This document shows, one piece after another, positions 24,708 to 32,230 of a DNA stretch of 40,142 bases. Under the pieces are notes generated by a model. It saw only the letters and a program-made list of their open reading frames with translations, ran no database searches and was not told the origin of the DNA. The translations under genes and the position numbers were made by a program. Numbering within the stretch: the stretch's first letter is position 1; the number at the start of each line of letters is the position of its first letter. Source of the stretch: Clostridiales bacterium (GTDB lineage: Bacteria; Bacillota; Clostridia; Oscillospirales; Oscillospiraceae). Location: positions 1-40,142 of the forward strand of contig JALFOM010000081.1 of assembly GCA_022782265.1 (NCBI GenBank), written 5' to 3'.

Positions 24708-25793
24708 TCAGCCGTTGTTGGCACGGTACTCGGCAACCAGAGCCTTGATCTGGTCATAGGCCTCGTAGCTGGAGCCGTACTCTTCAACGATCCAGTCGAT
24801 AACGGGCTCGCAGGCCTTGGAGAAGGCGTCCAGGTCAACCTCGTTCCAGGTAACGCCGTTTTCTTTCAGCATCTCGATCTGGACAGCCTCGTCCTCCTGG
24901 CAGGAGGTCTGCTCCCACATGCCGCACTCGTAAGCGCAGTCTTCAATGATCTTCTGGTACTTCTCGGGGATGGTCTGCCATACGTCCTCGGGCATGAACA
25001 GCCAGCGGGTGGCGATCAGGTGGTTGGTCAGAGCGACCTTCTTGACCAGCTCGTAGGGCTCGCCTGCGCCGGCCAGCGTGGAGGTGGAGCCTTCAAAGCC
25101 TTCAACAACACCCTGCTGGATAGCGGCAAGGCAGTCGGTAAAGCCCATGACAACGGGAGTTGCACCCAGGCACTCCAGCGTCTTGGCAAACAGCGCGGAA
25201 GAAGTGGCGCGCAGCTGGTGGCCCTTCAGATCTTCGGGGGTGTAGACGTCCAGGTTGGTGCAGACAGAGCGGAAGCCGAAGGAGTAGTGGGTGTCCAGGA
25301 TGTGGATGTTCTGCTCTGCCAGCCTGTCCTTCAGGTCAGCGACGAAATCGGAGTCCATAACATAGTTGTACTCTTCGTTGCTGCTATAGAGCATGGGAGC
25401 AATGACCATTGCGGCGTCGCCCACATAGTCCGCAAACAGAGAGGGCTCCTCAAGACCCATCCAGTTTGCGCCGTTGACGGCCTGGGTAACGGAGTCAGCA
25501 TAGCAGTCCAGCTCGTTGGTACCGTAGTAGGTGACGGTGATGTGGCCGTCCGTCTGTTCGGTGATCATCTCTGCCAGCTTCTCAGACGCCTTATAGTTCC
25601 ACTCTTTGGGGTTAAAGACGTTGGAGAACTTGATGTCCAGATAGAAATCATCGGCAGGATCGGCTTCACCCTCAGCAGGCTGGGCGTCGCCGGCAGGAGC
25701 AGTGCTTTCTGCGGGTGCAGGGGCCTTCTCGCCGCAGGCGCAGAGGGCAAACACCATGGTCAGTGCCAGGAGCAGTGCAAGGAATTTTTTCAT
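24708..25793 (-). CDS. dctP: TRAP transporter substrate-binding lipoprotein, DctP type
   Basis: A 361-aa extracytoplasmic binding protein. A signal peptide of about 18 residues ends in the lipobox LCAC. An Ala/Pro/Glu-rich tether follows. The DctP fold includes YYGTNEL, the LKGHQLRATSS segment with the Arg that usually contacts a substrate carboxylate, and GVVEGFEGSTSTL. Substrate cannot be named; an organic or sugar acid is likely from the family. The start at 25793 has AAGGAG 9 nt upstream. Promoter at 25898-25926. Confidence 0.93.
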   Translation of the reverse strand: MKKFLALLLALTMVFALCACGEKAPAPAESTAPAGDAQPAEGEADPADDFYLDIKFSNVFNPKEWNYKASEKLAEMITEQTDGHITVTYYGTNELDCYADSVTQAVNGANWMGLEEPSLFADYVGDAAMVIAPMLYSSNEEYNYVMDSDFVADLKDRLAEQNIHILDTHYSFGFRSVCTNLDVYTPEDLKGHQLRATSSALFAKTLECLGATPVVMGFTDCLAAIQQGVVEGFEGSTSTLAGAGEPYELVKKVALTNHLIATRWLFMPEDVWQTIPEKYQKIIEDCAYECGMWEQTSCQEDEAVQIEMLKENGVTWNEVDLDAFSKACEPVIDWIVEEYGSSYEAYDQIKALVAEYRANNG

Positions 25794-26123
25794 TCGTTTT
25801 TCTCCTTTTCTCATAAAAGAATAAATCGTTTATCCAACGCGCCGCCAACACTTATTCGCTCTCGGGAAAAATATTAACGGTTTGTTAAGTCAATGTAATA
25901 ATACTATCAAATCTTTGTAAAAGCAATCCTGAGACCTGCAGCAAAACCCAATTTCGGAGAGATCAACAAATTGTAATCTGATTTTTTGTTATAAATATTT
26001 AATTAACAGTTTTTACATTCATTTAATACCACAAAGAAATACTATTTGTTAATAAAAGTATTTTTTTAATTGATTTGCCTTTCTTCGGGACTTGTGTTAT
26101 CATGAAAAAAAGGAGGCGTCGGG
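25794..26123. other. AT-rich intergenic region between dctP and the YcxB-like gene
   Basis: This 330-nt stretch is much richer in A and T than its surroundings. It holds the dctP promoter (25898-25926) and a short palindrome TTAACGGTTTGTTAA at 25874-25888 over the transcription start. Related TTAACAGTTT (about 26013) and TTTGTTAA (about 26045) sequences occur upstream. A weak plus-strand promoter (TTTGCC, 17 nt, TTATCA near 26074-26102) could serve the YcxB-like gene. I see no coding sequence in it. Confidence 0.5.
25898..25926 (-). promoter_or_regulatory. sigma-A promoter of the dctP-dctQ-dctM operon
   Basis: TTGCTT (25926-25921), a 17-nt spacer and TATTAT (25903-25898) on the minus strand, giving a leader of about 100 nt. 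Confidence 0.6.
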
Positions 26124-26702
26124 ATGGATAAATTTGAAGTGGAAATGCAGCACACCGAAGAGAGCCTTCAGGCCCTGTCCCACATGCAGTATGATCTGTT
26201 CTGCACCAAAAACCGTGTCGTGCGCAGTGTGCTGAGTCTGGGCTTTGTGATCCTGGGTGTGGTGTATTTTTCGCACTGGTGGGGCGTTCTGGCCATTGCA
26301 TACGGCTGTTATCTGACCACCAGCACCTATGCCTCCGCAAACCACACCGCCCACAAGATCGCAGCGCAGCTTAAGGCGTCCGGCCTGCCCTTTCCCCACT
26401 CCCGCTACCTTTTCGGCAAGGAGTCCATCCGGGTAATCAGTCTGCCCGGCGGTGAAGAGCTGGACCCGCTCCCCTATTCCAAAGTCAGCGGGCTGGGGGA
26501 GGACAACCAAAATTTCTACATTTTCCGCGACCAGTACGGCGGCTATGTGATCCCCAAGGACAAGCTGGGCGACCGGGAAAATGCTTTCCGCAGCTTTGTG
26601 GAAAGTAAAACCGGCAGGTTTTTCCGCCGTCGCCGTCAGGCGCCCATCCGCCGGCTGATGCAGTGGATGAAAAAGCGGGAGAACGAAGCCTACCATCTCT
26701 GA
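26124..26702 (+). CDS. YcxB-like membrane protein
   Basis: A 192-aa protein with an N-terminal cytoplasmic strand region, two adjacent membrane helices (about 33-68) and a C-terminal YcxB-like domain. Family features are the short loop and helix after the membrane segment (ANHTAHKIAAQLKASG) and the beta-rich YSKVSGLGEDNQNFYIFRDQYGGYVIPKDKL. The tail is strongly basic (RRRRR). The function of the family is unknown. The start has AGGAGG 7 nt upstream. It is monocistronic with a strong terminator. Confidence 0.82.
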   Translation: MDKFEVEMQHTEESLQALSHMQYDLFCTKNRVVRSVLSLGFVILGVVYFSHWWGVLAIAYGCYLTTSTYASANHTAHKIAAQLKASGLPFPHSRYLFGKESIRVISLPGGEELDPLPYSKVSGLGEDNQNFYIFRDQYGGYVIPKDKLGDRENAFRSFVESKTGRFFRRRRQAPIRRLMQWMKKRENEAYHL

Positions 26703-26716
26703 AAATGATATAAACT

Positions 26717-26744
26717 ATCCCGGCAGTCATCGGACTGCCGGGAT
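26717..26744 (+). terminator. intrinsic terminator after the YcxB-like gene
   Basis: A perfect 12-bp stem (26717-26728 with 26733-26744), a 4-nt loop and TTCTTTAT. It lies 15 nt past the stop codon and just before the end of the convergent MATE gene. Confidence 0.8.
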
Positions 26745-26748
26745 TTCT

Positions 26749-28134
26749 TTATGCGGCCACAAGATTGTTGACCCATTTTCTCTTTTTCACCAGATAGAAG
26801 CCAATGGCGCACTTGATCAGATCCAGAGCCTGCACCGCGATATACATAGGCAAGATAGCCAGGGAAGTGTACCGCGACAGCAGGAAGGCTACCGGCACGC
26901 AGATTACCCAGACGAAAGCGCTGTCAAAAATGAAGGTGATGATGGTCTTGCCTCCGGAGCGGAGGGTAAAATAACAGGAGTTGGTAAAGGCGTTTACCGG
27001 CATCATAGCCGCGCTGACAAACAGCAGATCGGCCGCCAGTTCCTTGACCATGGCGGTGGTGTTATAAATCTCCGGCACCAGCGGCGCAATAAGGGCCATA
27101 ACCACGCCCACCGCCGCGCACAGCGCCACGGCAAAGGCGATAAGCTGCCTGTCCTCCTCCACCGCTCTCTCCAGCTCCCCGGCGCCCAGAAGCTGACCGA
27201 CGATGATGGACACCGTGGTACCCATGGACAAGAAGGCGCAGAAGAACAGGTTGGAGACCGTGGTAGAGATATTCACCGCAGAGACCACCTCAAGCCCCCG
27301 CAGGGAGTAGCACTGGTTCAGCACCGCCATGCCCGAAGCCCAGAGGACCTCGTTGATCAACAGCGGCGTGCCCAGAATCACAATCTGCTTTACCAGCTGG
27401 GGCGGCACCTTCAGCGAGCGGTATGCGCCACAGATAAAGGGGCACTGCTCTTTGTGGCGGTGAGTCCAGCCGATGACGATGAAGCACTCCACAAACCGGG
27501 CAATAACTGTGGCGATGGCCGCGCCCACCACACCCAGGGCCGGCGCGCCCAGCTTGCCGAAGATGAGGATATAGTTCAGCACCAGATTCACAAAGACGGC
27601 CACGATGCCCGCTTTCATGGGGAGCAGGGTCTCCCCCGTCTCCCGCAGGGTGCTGCCGTAGACCTGCATGACGGCAAAGGGCAGCGTCTGAATAACCATG
27701 ACCAGCAGGTATTCCCTGCCATATCTCAGCGTAGCCTCCAGATTCAGGTTCTCCTGACCTTCATGGAGGAAAAGGGAGATGAGCTCCTCACCGAAAAGCA
27801 GAAATACGGACAGGAAAACAATCACCGCGCCCAGGGCGATATAGAGCTTGGCCCGGAAGGTGTTTCGCACGCCCTCCTGGTCGTTTTTTCCATAGTACTG
27901 GGCGGTAAAAATCCCTGCGCCGGCAAGTCCGCCGAAAATGCAGAGATTAAAAACGAAAATGAGCTGGTTGACGATGGCCACCCCGGACATGGGCTCTGTG
28001 CCCACCTGCCCCACCATCACATTGTCCAGCAGACTGACAAAATTTGTGATCACATTTTGTATCAGCACCGGCGTCATCACCGCGAAAAGCTTGCGGTAAA
28101 AAGCCCGGTCGCCGATAAGGCTTCTCAGATTCAT
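26749..28134 (-). CDS. MATE family efflux transporter
   Basis: A 461-aa protein with 12 membrane helices in two homologous halves, the MATE/MatE layout. Typical stretches are TPVLIQNVITNFVSLLDNVMVGQVG at the N-terminus, GGLAGAGIFTAQYYGK, and the second-half LGTPLLINEVLWASGMAVLNQ. MATE proteins export drugs or metabolites in exchange for Na+ or H+; the substrate is not predictable here. GAGAGGTG lies before the ATG. A promoter is at 28167-28195. It shares its end with the YcxB-like terminator region. Confidence 0.93.
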   Translation of the reverse strand: MNLRSLIGDRAFYRKLFAVMTPVLIQNVITNFVSLLDNVMVGQVGTEPMSGVAIVNQLIFVFNLCIFGGLAGAGIFTAQYYGKNDQEGVRNTFRAKLYIALGAVIVFLSVFLLFGEELISLFLHEGQENLNLEATLRYGREYLLVMVIQTLPFAVMQVYGSTLRETGETLLPMKAGIVAVFVNLVLNYILIFGKLGAPALGVVGAAIATVIARFVECFIVIGWTHRHKEQCPFICGAYRSLKVPPQLVKQIVILGTPLLINEVLWASGMAVLNQCYSLRGLEVVSAVNISTTVSNLFFCAFLSMGTTVSIIVGQLLGAGELERAVEEDRQLIAFAVALCAAVGVVMALIAPLVPEIYNTTAMVKELAADLLFVSAAMMPVNAFTNSCYFTLRSGGKTIITFIFDSAFVWVICVPVAFLLSRYTSLAILPMYIAVQALDLIKCAIGFYLVKKRKWVNNLVAA

Positions 28135-28166
28135 TTTACACCTCTCAAGAAACAGTCAGCGGGCTT

Positions 28167-28195
28167 ATTCTACGCTACGGGCACATAAAAAGCAA
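28167..28195 (-). promoter_or_regulatory. sigma-A promoter of the MATE gene
   Basis: TTGCTT (28195-28190), a 17-nt spacer and TAGAAT (28172-28167) on the minus strand, about 33 nt before the start. Confidence 0.65.
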
Positions 28196-28246
28196 CAACT
28201 ATTTATCTTTTGCCTGTTATTGCAAGGAAATCAGGCAAAATTCGTG

Positions 28247-28274
28247 TTGACGATTTTGACAGTTGTGGTATTAT
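28247..28274 (+). promoter_or_regulatory. promoter of the MBL hydrolase gene
   Basis: TTGACG (28247-28252), a 16-nt spacer and TATTAT (28269-28274), with TGG before the -10 as an extended element. A 9-bp hairpin (28208-28216 with 28232-28240) lies between this promoter and the divergent MATE promoter and could be an operator or a boundary. Confidence 0.55.
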
Positions 28275-28307
28275 TGTAAAAATAAAGACAATGAACAGAG
28301 GCAAAAC

Positions 28308-29294
28308 ATGACCATTAACATTACGGACAACATCTACACCTTTCCCGTCAGGCTGCCCCACAACCCCCTGCAATACGTCAACTGCTACGTGATCAAGGCC
28401 AAGGACGGCGGGCGGAGCCTTCTGATTGACACCGGCTTCAACCGCCCGGACTGCCTGGAAATGCTGCTGGAGGGCATGAAGAGTCTGGATCTGCGCCCCG
28501 AGAACACCGATGTGTTCATCACCCATTTTCACTCCGACCACTCCGGCAATGTGGGCGCCCTGTATGACATGGGCTATCCCATCGTCCTGGGCCGCATTGA
28601 GCTGGTGGAATTTGACCGCAGCGTCTGGCCCAGAGTGCCCAACCGCTTCAGCCACGAGGGAATGCCTGACAGCATCGTCAGCACCTTTTACGACAACCCC
28701 TCCATGCGCTACATGCCCACAGACTTTGTGCCCTCCCGGCTGGTGGAGGACGGCGAAGTTCTGCGCTACGGCGGGCACCGGCTTAAATGCATCCACACCC
28801 CGGGCCACTCCATGGGCCACATGTGTCTTTACGATGAGGATAACCGTATTTTCTTCTGCGGCGACCATGTGCTGTTCGATATCACCCCCAACATCACCTG
28901 CCGCTGCGAACGGCGGGATATTCTGAGCATCTACCTGAGCAGTCTGGAGAAAATCAGGGAATACCGGCCTGAGCTCGTCCTGCCCGGGCACCGCAGATAC
29001 GGCGAGCTGAACATGCACCACCGCATCGACGAGATCATCGACCACCACACCGCCCGCCTGAACGAGGCACTGCAGATTGTCCGGGACTGCCCGGGACTGA
29101 CCGGTTATGAGGTCTCCGGCCGCATGGCCTGGCGCATCAGTTCCGGCGGCTGGAGCAAGTTTCCTGACAACCAGAAGTGGTTTGCCATGGGTGAAGGGCT
29201 TGCCCACCTGGATCACCTGATGGACGCGGGGCTTGTTGCGCAGAGCGAAAACGCGGAGGGGAAATTCATCTACAATCTTACAGACCGCAGCTGA
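28308..29294 (+). CDS. MBL fold metallohydrolase
   Basis: A 328-aa soluble protein with a metallo-beta-lactamase core (about residues 1-230). Metal ligands are in THFHSDHSGN (HxHxDH), HTPGHSMGH, the Asp of FCGDHVLFD and the His of LPGHRRYG. A helical C-terminal part (about 245-328, DEIIDHHTARLNEAL, then AHLDHLMDAGLV) resembles the winged-helix tail of LACTB2-like hydrolases. The substrate is unknown. The start at 28308 is set by AGAGG upstream and by the beginning of the first beta strand; a longer frame exists but runs into the promoter. Confidence 0.88.
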   Translation: MTINITDNIYTFPVRLPHNPLQYVNCYVIKAKDGGRSLLIDTGFNRPDCLEMLLEGMKSLDLRPENTDVFITHFHSDHSGNVGALYDMGYPIVLGRIELVEFDRSVWPRVPNRFSHEGMPDSIVSTFYDNPSMRYMPTDFVPSRLVEDGEVLRYGGHRLKCIHTPGHSMGHMCLYDEDNRIFFCGDHVLFDITPNITCRCERRDILSIYLSSLEKIREYRPELVLPGHRRYGELNMHHRIDEIIDHHTARLNEALQIVRDCPGLTGYEVSGRMAWRISSGGWSKFPDNQKWFAMGEGLAHLDHLMDAGLVAQSENAEGKFIYNLTDRS

Positions 29295-29313
29295 ACTCCC
29301 CCCTGACGGAGAT

Positions 29314-29631
29314 TTACAGCAGGAACATGGCCCCCATGATGATCAGCAGTTCGCTGTCCCCGCTCTCCCGGTACATCAGGTAGAGGATCAGGAGAAGGAT
29401 GATGTCGTCGGTCTCCAATCCGCCCAGGCTGTTTTGCAGCAGGGAGGTGATGGACGAAAAGGGATCGGGCATGCTCTGCCGCCCGGTCTGGGGGCGGGGC
29501 TGTCCTCTTGCGGGGACAGGCGCCGGAGCCTGGGTCGGAAACTGCGCGTGTTCCCGGACAGACCGGCTGTTCTCCCGCTGCTCTTCCACCCGCACTACCT
29601 TGCCGGTGTTGCCCTGATAGCGGTTATACAT
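29314..29631 (-). CDS. small unknown protein with hydrophobic C-terminus (third of a trio)
   Basis: A 105-aa protein. The first half is a polar, Pro/Gln/Arg-rich, probably disordered segment; the second half has DPFSSITSLLQNSLGG followed by LETDDIILLLILYLMYRESGDSELLIIMGAMFLL in outline, two short hydrophobic stretches separated by acidic residues. It may lie at the membrane. The start overlaps the end of the 133-aa gene by 8 nt, with GGAAGGAG directly before the ATG. No known domain was recognised. It is the last gene of the trio. Confidence 0.7.
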   Translation of the reverse strand: MYNRYQGNTGKVVRVEEQRENSRSVREHAQFPTQAPAPVPARGQPRPQTGRQSMPDPFSSITSLLQNSLGGLETDDIILLLILYLMYRESGDSELLIIMGAMFLL

Positions 29632-30025
29632 CTCCTTCCCCCATTTCCCCCATGGCGATCCGGGCTATCCGGGCAAGCTTCGCCAGCTGCAGCGCCCGGT
29701 CCATTTTCTGCCGCCTTTTTTCCGTCAGATAGGGCTTCATGGCCTCCAGAAGCGCCCGCTCATTGCTGCTTTGGGCGTTTCCGGCCTTCATCAGCCGGCC
29801 GATTTTCCCCAGCATGGCCGGGTCAATGGCAGGGCTTTCCTGCCCGGCGGAGCCGCCGCCGGAAAGACCCTTTGCCAGCTCCCCCAGCTTTCCCATCATG
29901 CCGCCGTCGCCGGAGTCCGTACTCTGCGCGCCGCCGCCCATGAGCGACTTCGCCAGGCTTGCTATCTTATCCATCTGTTCCGGGTCGTTAAGTACGCTGT
30001 TGATCCTGTCCTCAAATTCGCTCAC
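29624..30025 (-). CDS. small unknown helical protein (second of a trio)
   Basis: A 133-aa soluble protein. It opens FEDRINSVLNDPEQMDKIASLAKSL, then a Gly/Ser-rich linker with MGGG and GMMGKLGELAKGLSGGG, and closes with a basic helix (YLTEKRRQKMDRALQLAKLARIARIAM). The start is GTG at 30025 with GGAGG about 10 nt upstream. It sits 18 nt after the 81-aa gene and overlaps the 105-aa gene. I recognise no family of known function; the pattern of a short N-terminal helix, linker and basic helix suggests a binding or scaffold protein. Confidence 0.7.
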   Translation of the reverse strand: MSEFEDRINSVLNDPEQMDKIASLAKSLMGGGAQSTDSGDGGMMGKLGELAKGLSGGGSAGQESPAIDPAMLGKIGRLMKAGNAQSSNERALLEAMKPYLTEKRRQKMDRALQLAKLARIARIAMGEMGEGDV

Positions 30026-30043
30026 GGCGGCTCACCTCCCTCT

Positions 30044-30289
30044 TCAGTCCTCCATCATTTTTCTCACGCTGTCGGCAAGTCTTTTGCCCTCCGGGGTCTC
30101 CAGGATCTTGCCAAGCATGTTTTTCAGACTCTCTGTGTCGCCGCCCCGGGCCGCTTTTTCTATGGCCTGCGGGTCAAGCATGCCGCTGATGCGCTGTCCG
30201 TCCCGGGACTGGGCGATCTTTTTGATCTCCTCCGTCTTGCCCCGGCGTTCCAGCTCCCGGCTTAATGTTTCAAAATTCTGCATAGCCAT
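30044..30289 (-). CDS. small unknown protein (first of a trio)
   Basis: An 81-aa, charged, all-helical soluble protein (MAMQNFETLSRELE, then EEIKKIAQSRDGQRISGML, then LKNMLGKILETPEGKRLADSV). The spacing of NML and LADSV helices is like that of the N-terminal half of the next gene. AGGAG lies 6 nt before the ATG at 30289. It starts the trio and is divergent from the phosphodiesterase gene across 67 nt that hold a weak promoter (TTATCA, 17 nt, TATACT on the minus strand). Function unknown. Confidence 0.7.
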   Translation of the reverse strand: MAMQNFETLSRELERRGKTEEIKKIAQSRDGQRISGMLDPQAIEKAARGGDTESLKNMLGKILETPEGKRLADSVRKMMED

Positions 30290-30356
30290 ACCACACTCCT
30301 GTTCATTCCAGTATATTCAGGAGGGGTAATATTGATAACCAATCAGGAGATTTAAA

Positions 30357-30827
30357 ATGAAAGCTGCCGTTTTTTCTGACACCCATTCCAACACCGCCCT
30401 TATGCTGGAGGCGGTGCGCCGCTGCAGGCCCGACGCCGTCATCCATCTTGGCGACTATGAGCGGGACACGGAAGCCCTGAGGCGGGAATTCCCCGAAATC
30501 CCCCTGTTCAACGTATGCGGAAACTGCGACATGTTCCCCTCCGCGCCGCTGGTGGACACCGTGCAGCTGGGCCCGGTGAAGGCCCTCATCTGTCACGGCC
30601 ATACCCTTGGGGCGGACAGCTACGACATGTCCCCACTGGTCTATGCCGCCCAGGAGGTGGGGGCGAAAATCGCCATGTACGGCCACACGCACAGGGCTGC
30701 CTATGAGGAGGTGGGCGGCGTGCAGCTGTTAAACCCCGGCACCGCCGGGAAAGGCCGCAAGCTGACCTGGGCGCTGGTAACCGTGTTTGATAACGGCGGC
30801 GTCATCTGCGAAATAAAAGATCTGTAA
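30357..30827 (+). CDS. YfcE/MJ0936-type metallophosphodiesterase
   Basis: A 156-aa single-domain calcineurin-like phosphoesterase. All metal-binding motifs are present: FSDTHSN (residues 6-12), HLGDYERD, the NVCGNCD motif, ICHGHTLG and MYGHTHRA, then LLNPGTAG. The family hydrolyses phosphodiesters in vitro; the natural substrate is not known. CAGGAG lies 7 nt before the ATG. It is often found after rdgB/rph genes, but here it stands alone with its own terminator. Confidence 0.92.
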   Translation: MKAAVFSDTHSNTALMLEAVRRCRPDAVIHLGDYERDTEALRREFPEIPLFNVCGNCDMFPSAPLVDTVQLGPVKALICHGHTLGADSYDMSPLVYAAQEVGAKIAMYGHTHRAAYEEVGGVQLLNPGTAGKGRKLTWALVTVFDNGGVICEIKDL

Positions 30828-30832
30828 ACAGG

Positions 30833-30867
30833 GAACACCCCCGGTTCGTTGTGAACCGGGGGTGTTC
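30833..30867. terminator. intrinsic terminator after the phosphodiesterase gene
   Basis: A perfect 15-bp stem (30833-30847 with 30853-30867), a 5-nt loop and TTTTAT on the plus strand. It lies 6 nt after the stop codon and just before the end of the convergent kinase-like gene, for which it may also act. Its inner arms match those of the hairpin at 8006-8042. Confidence 0.85.
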
Positions 30868-30869
30868 TT

Positions 30870-31499
30870 TTATCCATTTTTCAGCATATAGGGAAGCACG
30901 TCCAGGATGCGCTGTACACAGCCCTCCTCCCCCAGAACGGAGGAGTCCAGGCTCAGGTCATAGCCTGCAGTGTCCCGCCACTCCTCGCCGGTGTAGTAGC
31001 GGTAATAGGAGGCCCGGCGCTTGTCCTCCAGCCGGATGTATTTGGTGACCTCCCGGGGGCTCCAGGTCAGGGAGTAGGAGGCGACCCGCTCCTCTCTGGC
31101 CTCCAGAGGCGCGTGGATGAACACCCGCAGCACGTCCTTCCGGTCCGCCAGCAGGTAATTGGCGCAGCGGCCCAGGATGATGCAGCTCTCCGTCTCCGCC
31201 AGCTCCTTGATGATCTTGGCCTGGAAGCTGAACAGGTTTCGGGTGGAGGTAAAGTCGTCGCTGTCCGGGGGAAGCACCTCCCCGGTGTACACCTTTTCCG
31301 CGGCGGAGAGCATCTCTTTCAACCCGATGCGCTCGTCAGCCGCGCCGAACAGCCGCTCGTGGATGCCGCTGAACTCTGAGGCCTTTCTCAGCAGGTCTCT
31401 GTCATAGTAGGGCACGCCCAGGGCCTCGGACAGCTTGCGGGTGATGTTGTGTCCGCCGCTGCCTGTCTCCCGGGCCACGGTAATCACGAATTTATCCAT
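30870..31499 (-). CDS. cytidylate kinase-like family protein
   Basis: A 209-aa P-loop protein of the Cytidylate_kin2 family. The N-terminus reads ITVARETGSGGHNITRKLSEALG; this P-loop has GSGGHN in place of the usual GxGK(S/T), as is normal for the family, so the classical Lys is missing. PYYDRDLL and SCIILGRCANYLLA follow, and an Arg-rich lid (REERVASYS, EDKRRASYYRYYTG). It may phosphorylate a nucleoside or other small molecule, but no substrate is proven for this subgroup. GGAGGAG lies 6 nt before the ATG. It is 12 nt downstream of livF and so probably cotranscribed with the liv genes. Confidence 0.87.
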   Translation of the reverse strand: MDKFVITVARETGSGGHNITRKLSEALGVPYYDRDLLRKASEFSGIHERLFGAADERIGLKEMLSAAEKVYTGEVLPPDSDDFTSTRNLFSFQAKIIKELAETESCIILGRCANYLLADRKDVLRVFIHAPLEAREERVASYSLTWSPREVTKYIRLEDKRRASYYRYYTGEEWRDTAGYDLSLDSSVLGEEGCVQRILDVLPYMLKNG

Positions 31500-31511
31500 T
31501 CTGTCTCCTCC

Positions 31512-32216
31512 TTATGCGCCCAGATAGGCCTTGCGCACCCGGTCGTCCTCTGCCAGCTCCGACGCCTTTCCGGACATGGAGATGCAGCCGGTCTCCAGCA
31601 CATAGGCTCTGTCTGAAACCGCCAATGCCATTTTCGCGTTCTGCTCCACCAGCAATATGGTGATGCCGCTCTCATGCAGTTCCTGAATGATGGAAAAAAT
31701 CTCCTTGACCAGCAGGGGCGACAGGCCCATGGACGGCTCATCCATCAGCACAATCTTGGGATTGGTCATCAGCGCACGGCCTGTGGCCAGCATCTGCTGC
31801 TCGCCGCCGGAGAGCGTGCCTGCCAGCTGACGGCTGCGCTCTTTCAGTCTGGGAAAATGGGAATACACATTTTCCAGGTTCTCGCTGATCTTTTTCTGGT
31901 CCTTGATGATATAGGCGCCCATGCGCAGGTTCTCCTCCACGGTCATCCGGGCAAACACATGCCGCCCTTCAGGCACATGGGCAAGGCCCATGCTGATGAT
32001 CTTGTTGGGGGCCACCTTCTGCAGGTCCTTTCCATCCAGCGTGATGGAGCCGGAGGCGGCGGTGAGCAGGCCGGAGATGGTGTGCAGCGTTGTGGTCTTG
32101 CCCGCGCCGTTTGCGCCGATGAGGGACACCAGCTCGCCCTCGTCCACGGTAAGGGATATGCCCTTCAGGGCGTGGATGGCGCCGTAGAAAACGTTCAGGT
32201 CTTTGATTTCAAGCAT
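31512..32216 (-). CDS. livF: branched-chain amino-acid ABC transporter ATPase LivF
   Basis: A 234-aa ABC ATPase. Walker A is GANGAGKTT (about residues 36-44), the Q-loop region follows, the signature is LSGGEQQML, Walker B is KIVLMDEPSMGL, and the switch His position is replaced by the VEQN of the Liv family (ILLVEQNAKMAL). It pairs with LivG to drive import. The start at 32216 has GAGGAGGAAG upstream. LivG ends 14 nt before it. Confidence 0.94.
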   Translation of the reverse strand: MLEIKDLNVFYGAIHALKGISLTVDEGELVSLIGANGAGKTTTLHTISGLLTAASGSITLDGKDLQKVAPNKIISMGLAHVPEGRHVFARMTVEENLRMGAYIIKDQKKISENLENVYSHFPRLKERSRQLAGTLSGGEQQMLATGRALMTNPKIVLMDEPSMGLSPLLVKEIFSIIQELHESGITILLVEQNAKMALAVSDRAYVLETGCISMSGKASELAEDDRVRKAYLGA

Positions 32217-32230
32217 CTGTCTCTTCCTCC

